Source: Notolepis coatsorum (Eukaryota; Chordata; Actinopteri; Aulopiformes; Paralepididae). From it: a DNA stretch of 64,000 bases. Shown here piece after piece: positions 47,389 through 59,913 of the stretch. The stretch's first letter is position 1; each line of letters opens with the position of its first letter. The stretch covers positions 77,256,811-77,320,810 of the forward strand of contig OZ020589.1 of NCBI GenBank assembly GCA_963971535.1. The letters are read 5' to 3'. The position numbers were made by a program, and so were the translations under genes. The notes under the pieces were generated by a model. That model worked only from the letters and a program-made list of their open reading frames with translations, made no database searches and was not told where the DNA came from.

Positions 47389-47895
47389 TTAGGGCATGAC
47401 TTGCAATACACAGGAAGTGGAGGAGTTACATTCCATGACAGTTTTGTAAAGCTCAGTTGATGTAATGCAAGCTAATTTTCGTATGGTTACTTTTTCGCAG
47501 GGTTTGCTGATGGTGTCCATGTTTGTATCAGGACTAATGCTGGCTCTAATTGAAGTTATTTTGTTATTGAAGAATAATGTTAGTTCTTCACATTTTGATG
47601 CAGATGACTGTGGAGGGGTGGGGGCAGTGTTGAGTAGCTGGTCGATGGCTGAGAATAATATTCTAGAGTTTCCAACATTCTCTGTGATAATCTTAGAAAA
47701 ATAGTCCTTTCTTGCCACTCGTATTTCTTTGTTATAGGCAGTCATGGCTTCCTTATATATATCACAGTGGACTGTGAGCTTGGTTTTCCTCCATTTTCGT
47801 CCAGCAGCTCTACAGATTATCTTTGTCTGACCAACACTGCTATTATTTAACCATGGGGAGATTTTGTCACTTGACTTTTTTTTTGCTTTTACCAC
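47389..47895 (-). pseudogene. LINE B: endonuclease-RT linker
   Basis: A 168-codon open frame with SPWLNN, GRKWRKTKLTVH and FSAIDQLLNTA, typical of the region between endonuclease and RT of L2/Rex1-type fish LINEs. No catalytic domain lies within it. Confidence 0.72.
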
Positions 47896-48489
47896 TTTCC
47901 GTGCCAGCAGGGGGTGCCAGAAATAGGCGCTTGAGTGCCAACGCTGTAGTCAATGGAGGGCGATCATATTTACGAACGCATGAACTATATCTTAAATTAT
48001 GTGTCTAATACGCCCGTCGCTTATCAATGACTTGTTTGCAGTCAACATTGTCGAAACGGATTGTTTTTTAATTGGTTCATTTCCGTTTTATACCATTTTG
48101 AAAAACTCGTTGTCATTTTTCGGCCTATTTATGAATCGTTTTCAAATAAACGCAAGATTATCGATAGTATATGTGTACTTATGCACGCTATAGAAGCGGG
48201 CTGAAAAATCGATTATCTTATTTCCTGATCAGCACACACACACTCACAGCCACACACACACATATGGGACACGTTGATATATAGGTGAAAACAGCTCTGA
48301 TTATCCCAAGACTGGTAATATAGATTCCTTACCTCAGATCAGATGTTCTCCAAAAAGATTATTCCAATTCCTGATCGCCATTCCAAATATCGATCGCGTT
48401 TATTGATCCAACGCTGGGTGGTCGAAAGACATATTCCACGCTGTTCTGATGGTGGGCAATGAATGGGATCGGCTCGGATTACATGCCTG

Positions 48490-48765
48490 TGTGACGGATC
48501 GTATTGGTCTGCGTTGTGTTGTTGTTAAATGCTTATGTCCCGAGGGGGAGTCGAACAGAGGAGCTCCCGCTCTGCGGGCGACGACATAGACCGCTGCACT
48601 AAGAAGTGAATCCACTCCTGTACCATACCTATGCGTCTATTAACCCTGTTATGAGGAAGTGAGTTTAACTTACCAGCCCGTAATGCCACAGTCACTTGTC
48701 AACACCCCTGTTTCTGTGACTGTGGATATACTCACGGGCTTCCCCGTTACACCTGACAAGTAAAA
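48490..48765 (-). mobile_element. tRNA-derived SINE-like repeat in the 5' part of LINE B
   Basis: The minus strand has an A-box-like TTAGTGCAGCGG (48591-48602) and a B-box-like TGTTCGACTCCC (48546-48557), about 34 nt apart. It shares GTGACTGTGGATATACT and a CCGTTACAC end with the repeat at 46731-47140, so they are probably one family. Confidence 0.6.
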
Positions 48766-49372
48766 TGTGGAATCCGGACTGTTTTTTTCCCATCCATTTC
48801 ATTCAGTCCAATCCAATGGGGTGCAATACCATCCGGAGAGACGATAGGGGGCGGTACTTTCCCTGTTCGAGCTCAGATGGAAATCGATAATAAAAAAAAT
48901 AATGATTAAAAACAAGATTTGTCGTCGGTTGGCACTCAAAGCATGGCATGAACTAACAAGATGGCACTCAAAGTGTTAATGGAGCGACAGCATACAGTGT
49001 ATATGATAGGGTGTTGTTGAGATTTTCAACCATGCAGTTTAAAGAACAGTCCAGGCTGGATGGTTCAGTTTGTCTCATGATGTTTGAGAACTTCTCTTCT
49101 GCGATGTCATCTAGTACTCTTCGCTTTACAACGGTTACCTTTTTTGTCTCTGTTAAGTTTAGGTTAGCATTGAAGAATACACAGTGATTGTCAGATATAT
49201 AGGTAATTCGATTACTGATACTTTATCAATGTTCAGCCTTGTTGTCATCACTAAGTCTAGGGTGTTTCCATGTTGGTGAGTGGGTTAATTTACATGTTGT
49301 ATTAGCTCAAAGCTGTCCAGTGGGTTGGGGTCGTTCTTCTTACATACAGTATGTGTGTAAGTATATATTGAT

Positions 49373-49810
49373 GAGTGAACATCATTGGTCAATTTCAAAA
49401 GGGCTGTAGTTGTGGAGTAGTAAGGTCTGAAACCAGATTGGCATGGGGATCAAATATGAGATTCATTAACATATTGGGATAATTGATAAAAAATTTGTTT
49501 TTCAAATACTTTTGCTATACTATTAATAATTTAAATTGGTCGATAATTATTGAGATCAGAAGGATCACCACCTTTATGCAATTGAATGACTTTGGCACAT
49601 TTCCAGCTTAATGGAGTTTCATTAGTTGTTAACGATAGATTAAATAAGTCAGACAAAGGATATGATCAAACATGAGAGGCAAGTTTGAACTTGATCTCCA
49701 TACCATCTGAACCACAGCTAGTACCCAAGCTTAATTCATCAATGACCTTCTGAACATCAAGTGGACGAATACTTCTAAAGGAAAAGGAGCTACTACATCT
49801 GGTGTTATTA
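49373..49810 (-). pseudogene. LINE A: N-terminal RT segment
   Basis: Minus-strand frame pieces with TSCGSDGMEIKFKL, CAKVIQLHKGGDPSDLNNYRP and SGFRPYYSTTTALLKLTNDV. These are RT blocks preceding the segment at 44268-44567. LINE B separates the two. LINE A appears 5'-truncated near 49810. Confidence 0.8.
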
Positions 49811-50843
49811 AGGGGAGACCACCCACCTAGATAGGGGAAACAAATAATAAAGGATGAAATAATTTGCAAACATCTTAATTGTTTAGAATAGTCAAAAAAA
49901 GAAAAAAAATTATTACAATTTCTTTGGTCGCATAATTTTATTACCCAAAAAGGGGCGTGGTCTATTCAAAATGGCCCCTTTTTGCATGTTACCCCAAACA
50001 AAATTTTGAAAAAATGTATGATATATAGATATTTTCTCATGGTTTTTCATGTTACTACATTAAATACCTAACTTTTTGCTAGAGGATTTTTTGATATGCC
50101 ACCCGAAAAGGAATTTATGACCTTTTATGACCCCCTAGTCATAAAAAAATAAAAATTTTGAATAAATTCTTTGTATAAAATGTTCTAAAAATCTGGATGA
50201 GTGATATATCAAAAAGTTGTGGTATATGGATAGGAGAAAACGTGGCCAGTTTGGTGTGTGGAGGTACTAGAGAAATTGAGATTTTTTGTTTTATGTGTAA
50301 TACAAACTCATAAAATCTCGTTTTTGAGAAAAACGCCTTTAAAGTTTTGTATTGTCTGTAAATCAGGCTATGTATGACATATCAACAAACCATTTGGCAC
50401 AAAGAAGCAGGATATAGATATGAATAAATGTGGAAAGTTTGGTGTGTGTAGATGCTAGGGAATTGGTACATGTCTACCCTTTGGGAAAACGCCTTCAAAG
50501 TTCTGTATTGTAAAATGCCATAATTTTTTTTTAACCGCTATTTACAAACACAACACCCAATCAAACCATTAGTAATAGACAACCTAAACACATGCCTGAT
50601 AACTGAATAACATAATAATAATGATGTAGTAGTAGTAACAGTGTAGTAACAAACAACACAACCGATTACTGTACCCCCTAATAGGCAAAACAAATATTTG
50701 AATAGATATCACTATGAAACTTTCCCAGTTTGTTATGTATATATAAACTAAGAAAAAATATATTGCAAGTTTTCAGAATGTTATGTTTATATATGCAAAT
50801 TAGGCACTTCCCCATTCAATATGTGCACATTTATGGATATAAT
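49811..50843. other. Unassigned AT-rich DNA
   Basis: Repeated phrases such as AAACGCCTT(C/T)AAAGTT (near 50332 and 50490) hint at an old repeat, but I cannot name it. No coding capacity. Confidence 0.4.
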
Positions 50844-51146
50844 CAGGGCCGGACTGGGGAAATAATTCATACCGGGAGATATAGCGCGAAATATAGCCCC
50901 ATTCAGGCCACTTTTTAAGCGGGGGTCTGGGAGGCGCCCACCAGGAACATTTTAGTTACAAAGACTTAATTTCCTGCATTCTGGTGAATTTTAGTGCATG
51001 TGAATCACAAACTAATGAGCCAACAATTGCTTAGTACAATGTACTGTTTATGAACCTCAAATAAAACTGGCAGCAATACTCTCTCCACCTTCAAAAAGAA
51101 AAAAGCAAGAGCACAACATATTTTTCTATTTACTATTATAATACAG
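50844..51146. mobile_element. Possible hAT-like terminus
   Basis: CAGGGCCGGACTGGGG at 50844-50859 resembles the end of a common fish hAT family. No matching right end was found, so this is probably a fragment. Confidence 0.35.
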
Positions 51147-51150
51147 TTAA

Positions 51151-51444
51151 CGTTAGGTTATGACTATAACCAAGTTCTGTTAACACTAGTGGACGCTCAG
51201 CGTCTCATTGCATATATCTCGCTTCAGCATATATATACTGAATACATTTCAAAATGTACCTTTAAATGCCAGCATTCATCTGGCCACACCCCCATCCGCT
51301 TACCTACATAAGCAGGGGTGGTGCCACACACTCATCTCCTTCCCAACAAATTTCACCACAATGAAAAATCAAGGGCCGCAGCGGCGTCTAGACGCTGAGC
51401 GTCCACTAGTGTTAACAGAACTTGGTTATAGTCATAACCTAACG
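51151..51444. mobile_element. Short palindrome-ended unit at the left tip
   Basis: The first 55 bp recur as a complement at 51389-51444 (GGACGCTCAGCGTC and GACGCTGAGCGTCC inside). This forms a 294-bp MITE-like unit made from the terminus of the larger element. A second terminus variant (CTAGCTCCCGCTCAGC) begins just after it, near 51460. Confidence 0.7.
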
Positions 51445-52636
51445 TTCTGTATCACACTAGCTCCCGCTCAGCATCTCATTGCATAATAGGAGCTGAGCGG
51501 GAGCTAGAAGCTCGACAAATGTACCCCGCTGAGGCCCCCCACAACCATCAGATCAGGGAGGACCGAGCCCCCCCGACCCCCCCTAATGGAGGGCACCCCC
51601 CCTATTAGGGGCTTCACGGGAGGGCGACGGACCCGACCGTGCGAAGAGGCACTCAAGCAACTCAATGCACAGGGTGAGCAGACCGTGGCTTGACCCCACG
51701 ACTACACACACGCACAACCCGCATGCCACCCAGGAACGGAGGGAACAACCTCATTACTGCCCCCAGAATCACGGGGTCAAGGGCAAACCCAACCCTGTGG
51801 CAAGGCCGTAGCAGCGGAGCGCGAAGGAAGACCCAGACCCACCAAAGGGACTGGACCCCCTGGAACGGGGGCCCGGAGAAGTCCATGATGCCAGCATCAA
51901 GACCCCACCAGGTGGGCACTTAGTGACCCCGCCCCCCACATCGCCAGCGTATTCGGACAAAGGCCCCTCAGCCGAGCGGGCCCTGTCCCCCCAATAGCAC
52001 ACCGCCTGGCACACTGACCCTGCAGAACAGGCAGTCAGCATGGCCGTAAGCACACAAAAAAGGTTAACCAACGGAAGCAGGCAGCGCACCGGGGAAAAAC
52101 CAGGCAACAGGCTGTTAACCCTAGCCTGGAGACTGCGGACGAGACAGGCGCCAGAGGGGACAGCTGAACACAGCCGCCCGGCGGAAGGGGCGTAAGCTGG
52201 CGTTGTTGCATGACCAAGCCTCCATTTAAAAAAAAACCCACCCAGAGGGGTTGAGGCAGAGAAGGCTGACACGATTGGCAGACGTCATGAACGTGCAGGG
52301 GCACCCTCAACCGGTGAACCCGGGAGTTGACACTGCTCCAACACACCAGGGAATCAACCACCTTGGTGTTACCCAATGCGGTGGTTGTTCCTATAACCCC
52401 TCAAGAAAAAAACTCCAAAACACACCTGCGGGTATACACCGGCTATACCGCAGTACAAGTGTTTCAGTTTTTCAAAAAAGGGTTAACCCAGGCCTACGGG
52501 TCAACGAAACATGACTTCGGACCGGGCCCGGCAATACGGGAAGCACAGGGTCGCCAGAGGAGGTCAAAGACCACCCCAACAGGCCCCTCTTCGCCATGCG
52601 TGAGAGAGGAGCGAAAAATAATGGAGAACCAGCCCC

Positions 52637-52755
52637 AAGCACACCGTACTTGGTATTCCCAGGCGGTCTCCCAACCAAGTACTAACCAGGACCAACCTGT
52701 GTAGCGGCCGAGATCTGACGAGATCGAGCGTGTACAGGTTGGCATGGCCGTAAGC
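52637..52755 (-). rRNA. 5S rRNA-derived sequence, left arm
   Basis: 119 nt on the minus strand starting GCTTACGGCCATGCC and ending near GGTGTGCTT. It is recognisable as vertebrate 5S over its whole length. The 3' half of the internal control region is well kept (TAGTACTTGG, GGGAGACCGCCTGGGAATAC), while the A-box region is altered (GCTACACAGG instead of GCTAAGCAGG). It is a pseudogene or 5S-derived module, not a normal 5S gene. Confidence 0.88.
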
Positions 52756-55022
52756 CATTACGACAGTGCTGAGTAAAAAATTTACCCAACCAGGGTCTCC
52801 ATAGCGCTCAACCCTGTGACACCCGGACCGACCTGGCATTTTTCCCCCTGAAAAAAGCCCAAGTCCCTCAGGGTACCAGAACAGCAGATCTGCATCCCCG
52901 GCGGACAACAGGTTCAACTGATCCGGACCAGCGTGACCAGAACCAGTCCCGTGCCCTAACCACGCCGACATGCCTACTCCAGGAGAAGAGCCAGATATGC
53001 GTGTTGATCTTAACATGAAAAGAAGGCGCCACCCAGACGTTCGGGCGAACCGCGCCCGGTGGCCCACCCCCAGGGCGTGAGACCCCTCTACATATGTTCA
53101 GATCCATTCCGTCATCATCCCCCAGATATGAACAAGAATCCGTCGATAACCAAACCAGGTAGTCGGATTTGGTCGTCGGAAGAGGAAAAACCTCCATCCC
53201 AGTTGCTTTATAAAAATGCCGTTTTAACCTCAAGCAACCAAGGCGTGCCAGTCATTCGCCTGTTTACAGAACACCCCGAGCTAGCACTATACGTGCGTCG
53301 GGACACACCCACATCAAAGAACAGGCTATTTAGACCTGTCATTGAATCCCCAAGGCACCCAGGGGAACGACAAGAGGGGTGTGATACTTCCTAACTCCAA
53401 CTCTTTTTAATAGAAAAGAAGGAAGCACCAACAGTATGTATCCCAGTCTACACAGCCGGGGGTAAAAATTGTTCACATTTTTACATCTCACCACCCTCCC
53501 ATAGGAAGGAGACGGGAATCCCCAGAGAGACTTGTACAGATTGAAAAGAATATATTGCACCTTGAGCCATGTAAAAAATTGGTTTTAGGGCTCTCCGGGG
53601 AAGAGGCACTGAACCCATACACACTCAATAATTGAATTGAATTGAATACATACACAATAGAGTAGGACTCCTTCTTGAGGGTCCACTCACCTTGACAATC
53701 TGAGGAGGAGGCTCTGTACTCTGAAGGAGGCTCCCTCACATGGAAGGAGAGTCCCAACTCACAGAAGGCCCGAATAGGAGCTTGGTGAGGAGGAGCCCTG
53801 ACCACCCCCCAAACAGATCCATCACATGGACCTGAACAGCACACGGAAGTCCTACCAACAGAGACGCGCACAGTGACGTACTCTATGGCGGGGGGATTTC
53901 TGCGGTGCACACGCCCAATATTCCAGGCCGTGGGACCAGGAAACCCCCCCCCCCTCACCCTGTAACGTGCCGAACCGCAACGTGACAGGAACCTTGAAGG
54001 ACAGGGGGTTTACCCCTGACCAACAGAAAAAAGGGGGAGGAAAGGTTACCAGTTCACCCCTTTACGACCCCACACCCATGATACGATGTAATGACAAAAA
54101 GAGAGTATGACACAGTCATAGTCAGCTCCATGAAGCGTCTAACAGCTTCACACAGCGCATGAGCTAACCTACTATCTGATTCTTACTAAGGAAAAAACAC
54201 AGAATAGAGAGGGCTCTCCAAGAGCCCCGGTACCAAACTTACACATGTGCTTCTGTGGCCAGTCCAACCCAGTTGTAGGTCACATGACACACACAACCCA
54301 TCATCACCTACAAAAAATGGCAAAAACACTCTACAGAGGAACGCCGTTTTTCATAATGAGAGAATACATAATTCTCTATTAGTATCGGCCACATGCCTTG
54401 CTAAGTACACACGAAAGCGACCAAACAATCTTTTCTTTTAGGAAAATAAAGTTTCTCCAGCAGTTTTAGCACAACCTCAGCAATCAAGCTAAGGGTTTTA
54501 TCGTATCCCTACCACACAGTGACACAATGTAGTGCAACAACATGTCTGAGAGGAGGATGAAGAAGTCCCCAGGGAACCGGGGGAAAACACAATCCTCCTA
54601 CTTTACCCTTAATACGGCCAGTTAAAACAGGAAAACCTGTTAATATGTGAACCCACTGTTCATTGTCATTACAGGCTGAGAAAAGAATCATTCTTTACTC
54701 ATTTGTCACTAAGCATAGCTTTATAGGTTAGTTAACCCCCTTAGTTGTGGGTACACGGTACATATAAACACACATGATGTTTCTCAACACAACAAACCAG
54801 ATCATTTTCACATCTGTAACAACAACCCGATTTGCATGGAGAAGCTAAATACCAGTGACAAGACAATTCACACATAACTCGCGTCGTATCCTAAATGTAG
54901 TGCAGCAACACTCGTTTTGGAAAACATCGTTATTTACAAAACATTTAGAAGGGAAAGCCAGAAGAAGTGTACAAGGTCTGGTCAGGCCTTGCCTACCCGG
55001 AGCATAGATCAAGCGAAGTGCA

Positions 55023-56984
55023 GTCTCAAGGCACCGTAGTAAACACAGCCGTTCTGTGTTGTCGATCTGGGCAGCATCGCCGCTCCAACCCGTCGCTACG
55101 GTCCCCCTTGTTGACGCAGTCCTTGCCGTCCTGGCCCAGGGCAGGTTCGACGAACATCCTCTGTCAAAGATGACGTCGTAGTCAAGAGTGTTTAAAACAT
55201 GTTATAATCAAAGCACGTTCAACAGAGTAGCATTAAGCTAACGGCCGCTCTAACCGTCGGGCGCTACTGCCCCTGCCCGCGAGACGCAGAGCGAACGGCG
55301 CACGCGACCAGAGGGGAGCTTCGAATCCCCCCGCCTCTCCCCGTGAGGGAGAGGGGGGTTGGGAACCGCGGCGGCGCGCGAGGGGCCGGAGCCACCCCGC
55401 GCTGGGCCTCGGCCGATAGCAGCAAGCTAACGTTTCCTAGCCTAGGTAGGCCACCTAGTGATCACAGCAGGCTAGCGCCGCAGCTAACAGCTGACTGGCT
55501 AACAGTAGGCCACCACTAGCACGTAAGCTAAGCAGCTATCACCTGAACTTGTACACAATGATATAACAATCACTCAGACAGGCCGCCGTTCTGAAACCCT
55601 CCTCACTTTTTAAGAGAAAAGAGAAACAAGATGTTAACACAGTTTTACAACAGTGATTTTACCAACACCCGACGGAGCCAGCACAATACCCAACTGGCCT
55701 GTAGCTGACTTGAACACAGATCTTCCGCTAACGAACATCCATGCCCATATTTCCTCGTGAGGGAATACTCTCATTTGGATATGAAAGACGGGGCCTACAC
55801 GGTGACAGAGAAAACATCCACTCGTCCAGAAAACACAGGGATCACCAGTGTTAATGGTCGTGGCCCACTAGTTAACTATAATGGGCTTCAGACCAAGGTC
55901 TTCCGCTGTTGCCTAAGAGGCTGAACAAAAGACCTTAATCTGGGGCCGGTGTTCGTAAACATTGTCAGCCAGCCCCCATAGCACTAACAGACAAGTGGAG
56001 CCGCAAGCAAAACATTACTCACCAACCTGGAACCCACCGCTTCTCACAACAGCGGCGCGTCCTACAGTTCAGCTGTGTCCTGGTTTTACCGCAACCAGCC
56101 ACAGCAAGGAACTGCAGTTGAGAGGCATGCAGCGGCGTGCTCCCAATACAAAAACCGGTGGAGGATTTTAGAATGATCACCATCTTCCAGACACTCCAGT
56201 GACAAAGACAATATCGCCGTATTTTCTCGAAAATAGTGAGAGAGAAAATAAAGATATGATGTCAACGTATCTCCTTGTTCTTCCTTTCCTCAGAGTAAAT
56301 ATTTTTCTCCACGTCAAGTGGGCATATGAGCAGCACGTTGCTTGTGATGAAATTTGAGAAGGAGATGAGTGTGTGGCACCACCCCTGCTTATGTAGGTAA
56401 GCGGATGGGGGTGTGGCCAGATGAATGCTGGCATTTAAAGGTACATTTTGAAATTTATTCAGTGTATATACGCTGAAGCGAGATATATGCAATATGACGC
56501 TGAGCGGGAGCTAGTATGACACAGAACTACTTATGTTCTTACATAATAGCATTAACTATTTATGTTCTTATTCAATGACATTAACTATTTATGTCCCTAT
56601 GACTAAATAGTTATGAATTTGAAACCTGGGTTACAAAAGTCAAAGAAATCCCAAGATAATTCAAAGATTACACACCTTTGCCACATATATTGGCTACAAA
56701 CATAATCACTGCAAAGTTATCAAAAAAATAAGAAACTGATCAGACACAAGGGTTAAGTTGTTGTTCCCTTTCTAATTTCCTCAAAAACTAGTGTGATCAA
56801 TATTATTTGACAATTGATGCTTTTTGTTGGACATTTCAGTCAGTGAGCTCATACTTTGAGCTCATAAATTTATAGTTAAAATGATTGAAACAATGCAATC
56901 TTCTGTCTTCGTTGTGCATGCGTGCACAACTATTCTGGCAGTGGCTACTGTTATCATAGTATTGTTAATGAAAGGTCTGTTATT
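55023..56984. other. Loop of the foldback, with a GC-rich CpG-dense block
   Basis: Unpaired central part. 55230-55430 is CpG-dense and GC-rich, with a hairpin (CCTCTCCCC...GGGAGAGG near 55335-55357). 56305-56526 is another copy of the element terminus, ending GCGGGAGCTAGTATG. No gene recognised; Cys-rich and short frames lack motifs. Confidence 0.6.
56305..56526 (-). repeat. Third copy of the foldback terminus
   Basis: About 220 bp closely matching the ends at 51200-51370 and 61345-61520, in the orientation of a right end. It suggests that 51.15-56.53 kb is one complete element and 57.0-61.56 kb a second, truncated, inverted one. Confidence 0.8.
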
Positions 56985-59270
56985 TAACTGCACTTCACTT
57001 GATCTGCACTCCGGGTAGGCAAGGTCTGGACCAGACCTTGAACACTTCTTCTTGCTTTCCCTTCTAAATGTTTTGTAAATAACGATGTTTTCCAAAACGT
57101 GTGCTGCTGCACTACATTTAGGATACGATGCAAGTTATGTGTGAATTGTCTTGTCACTGGTATTAGCTTCTCCATGCAAATAGGGTTGTTTATTACAGAT
57201 GTGAAAATGATCTGGTTTGTTGTGTTGAGAAACATCATGTGTGTTCTTGCACTCGCTGAACTAAGGGGGTTAAACTAACCTATAAAGCTATGCTTAGTGA
57301 CATATGAGTAAAGAATGATTCTTCTCTCAGCCTGTAATGACAATGAACAGTGTGTTCACATATTAACAGGTTTACCTGTTCAACTGGCCGTATTAAGGGT
57401 AAAGTAGGAGGGTTGTGTTTTTCCCCCCGGTTCCCTGGGGACTTCTTCATCCTCCTCTCAGACATGTTGTTACACTACATTGTGTCACTGTGTGGTAGGG
57501 ATACGATGTAACCCTTAGCTTGATTGCTGAGGTTGTGCTAAAACAGCTTGAGAAACTTTATTTTCCTAAAAGAAAAGATTGTTTGGTCGCTTTTCGTGTG
57601 TGCTTAGCAAAGCCTGTGGCCGATACTAATCGAGAATTATGTATTCTCTCATTATGAAAAACGGCGTTCCTCTGTTGAGTGTTTTTGCCATTTTTTGTAG
57701 GTGATGATGGGTTGTGTGTGTCATGTGACCTACAACTGGGTTGGGCTGGCCACAGAAGCACATGTGTAAGTTTGGTACCGGGGCTCTTGGAGAGCCCTCT
57801 CTGTTCTCTGTTTTTTCCTTAGTAAAAATCAGATAGCAGGTTAGCACATGCGCTGTGTGAAGCTGTTAGACGCTTCATGGAGCTGACTATGACTGTGTCA
57901 TACTCTCTTTTTGTCATTACATCGTATCATGGGTGTGGGGTCATAAAGGGGTGAACTGGTAACCTTTCCTCCCCCTTGTTTCTGTTGGTCAGGGGTAAAC
58001 CCACCTGTCCTTCAAGGTTCCTGTCACGTTGTGGTTCGGCACGTTACAGGGTGAGGGGGGGGGGGGGGAGGGAGTTTCCTGGTCCCACGCCCTGGAATAT
58101 TGGGCGTGTGCCCGCAGAAATTCCCCCGCCATAGAGTACGTCACTGTGCGCGTCTCTGTTGGTAGGACTTCCGTGTGCTGTTCAGGTCCATATGATGGAT
58201 CTGTTTAAAACGGGGGGTGGTCAGGGCTCCTCCTCACGAAGCTCCTATTCGGGCCTTCTGTGAGTTGGGACTCTCCTTCCATGTGAGGGAGCCTCCTCAG
58301 AGTACAGAGCCTCCTCCTCAGATTGATAAGGTGAGTGGAACCTCAAGAAGGAGTCCTACTCTATTGTGTGTGTATTCGATTCAATTCGATTATTGAGTGT
58401 GTATGGGTTCAGTGCCTCCTCCCCGGAGAGCCCTAAAACCAAACTTTTACATGGCTCAAGGTGCAATATATTCTTTTCAATCTGTACAGCTCGCGTGGGA
58501 AGTCTCTCTGGGGATTTCCGTCTCCTCTCTATGGGAGGGTGGTGGAATGTAAAAATGTAAACAATTTTTACCCCCGGCCGTGTAGACTGGGGTGCTTCCA
58601 TACTGTTGGTGCTTCCTTCTTTTCTTTTAAAAAGAGTTGGAGTTAGGAAGTGTCACACCCCTCTTGTTGTTCCCCTGGGCGCCTTGGGGATTCAATGACA
58701 GGTCTAAATAGCCTGTTTGTTGATGTGGTTGTGTCCCGACGCACGCATAGTGCTAGCTCGGGGTGTTCTGTAATCAGGCGACTGACTGGCACGCCTTGGT
58801 TGCTTGGGGTTAAAACAGCGTTTTTATAAAGCAACTGGGATGGAGGTTTTTCCTCTTCCGACGACCTGTTTTGGTTGTCAACGGATTCTCGTTAATATCT
58901 GGGGGATGATGACGGAATGGATCTGAACATATGTAGAGGGGTCTCACGCCCTGGGGGTGGGCCACCGGGCGCGGTTCGCCCCGAACGTCTGGGTGGCGCC
59001 TTCTTTTCATGTTTAAGATCAACACGCATATCTGCCCCTTCTCCTGGAGTAGGCATGTCGGCGTGGTTAGGGCACGGGACTGGTTCTGGTCACGCTGGTC
59101 CGGATCAGTTGAACCCGTTGTCCGCCGGGGATGCAGATCTGCTGTTCTGGTACCCTGAGGGACTTGGGCTTTTTTCACAGGGAAAAATGCCAGGTCGGTC
59201 CGGGTGTCACAGGGTTAAGCGCTATGGAGACCCTGGTTGGGTACATTTTTTACTCAGCACTGTCGTAATG

Positions 59271-59389
59271 GCTTACGGCCATGCCAACCTGTACACGCTC
59301 GATCTCGTCAGATCTCGGCCGCTACACAGGTTGGTCCTGGTTAGTACTTGGTTGGGAGACCGCCTGGGAATACCAAGTACGGTGTGCTT
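59271..59389 (+). rRNA. 5S rRNA-derived sequence, right arm
   Basis: 119 nt on the plus strand, essentially identical to the left-arm copy at 52637-52755. A T-run (TTTTT near 59407-59411) follows about 20 nt downstream, where pol III could stop. Probably not a functional 5S gene because of changes in the first part of the internal promoter and in the stems. Confidence 0.88.
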
Positions 59390-59913
59390 GGGGCTGGTTC
59401 TCCATTCTTTTTCGCTCCTCTCTCACGAATGGCGAAGAGGGGCCTGTTGGGGTGGTCTTTGACCTCCTCTGGTGACCCTGTGCTTCCCGTATCGCCGGGC
59501 CCGGTCCGAAGTCATGTTTCGTCGACCCGTAGGCCTGGGTTAACCCTTTTTTGAAAACTGAAACACTTGTACTGCGGTATAGCCGGTGTATACCCGCAGG
59601 TGTGTTTTGGAGTTTTTTTCTTGAGGGGTTATAGGAACAACCACCGCATTGGGTAACACCAAGGTGGTTGATTCCCTGGTGTGTTGGAGCAGTGTCAACT
59701 CCCGGGTTCACCGGTTGAGGGTGCCCCTGCACGTTCATGACGTCTGCCAATCGTGTCAGCCTTCTCTGCCTCAACCCCTCTGGGTGGGTTTTTTTTAAAT
59801 GGAGGCTTGGTCATGCAACAACGCCAGCATACGCCCCTTCCGCCGGTGCGGCTGTGTTCAGCTGTCCCCTCTGGCGCCTGTCTCGTCCGCAGTCTCCAGG
59901 CTAGGGTTAACAG

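Larger units (their letters stand above)
44568..49366 (-). mobile_element. LINE B: old L2/Rex1-type LINE inserted in LINE A
   Basis: Flanked by ATTGAT (44562-44567 and 49367-49372). The low-coordinate end has an AAT-repeat tail and the common fish LINE end GTATAGCACCTTTCATACAG. Higher up, the minus strand encodes eroded RT motifs (HWLPV-like near 45920, YADDTQLYI near 46405-46435), the linker region at 47389-47895 and endonuclease-like sequence above 48780. It carries a 348-bp tandem duplication and tRNA-derived repeats. Confidence 0.78.
51151..55022 (+). repeat. Left arm of the giant inverted repeat
   Basis: Matches the complement of the right arm through many blocks that I checked by eye, for example 54247-54480 with 57530-57770 and 52637-52755 with 59271-59389. 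Open frames up to 167 codons have no recognisable domain. Confidence 0.88.

Noticed and set aside
52564-53067. 167-codon frame shared by both foldback arms
   Set aside because: It runs through the 5S-derived sequence, and shared length only reflects the inverted duplication.
59271-59389. Functional 5S rRNA gene
   Set aside because: Changes in the A-box region and stems, and its location in a repeated foldback, argue for a derived copy.
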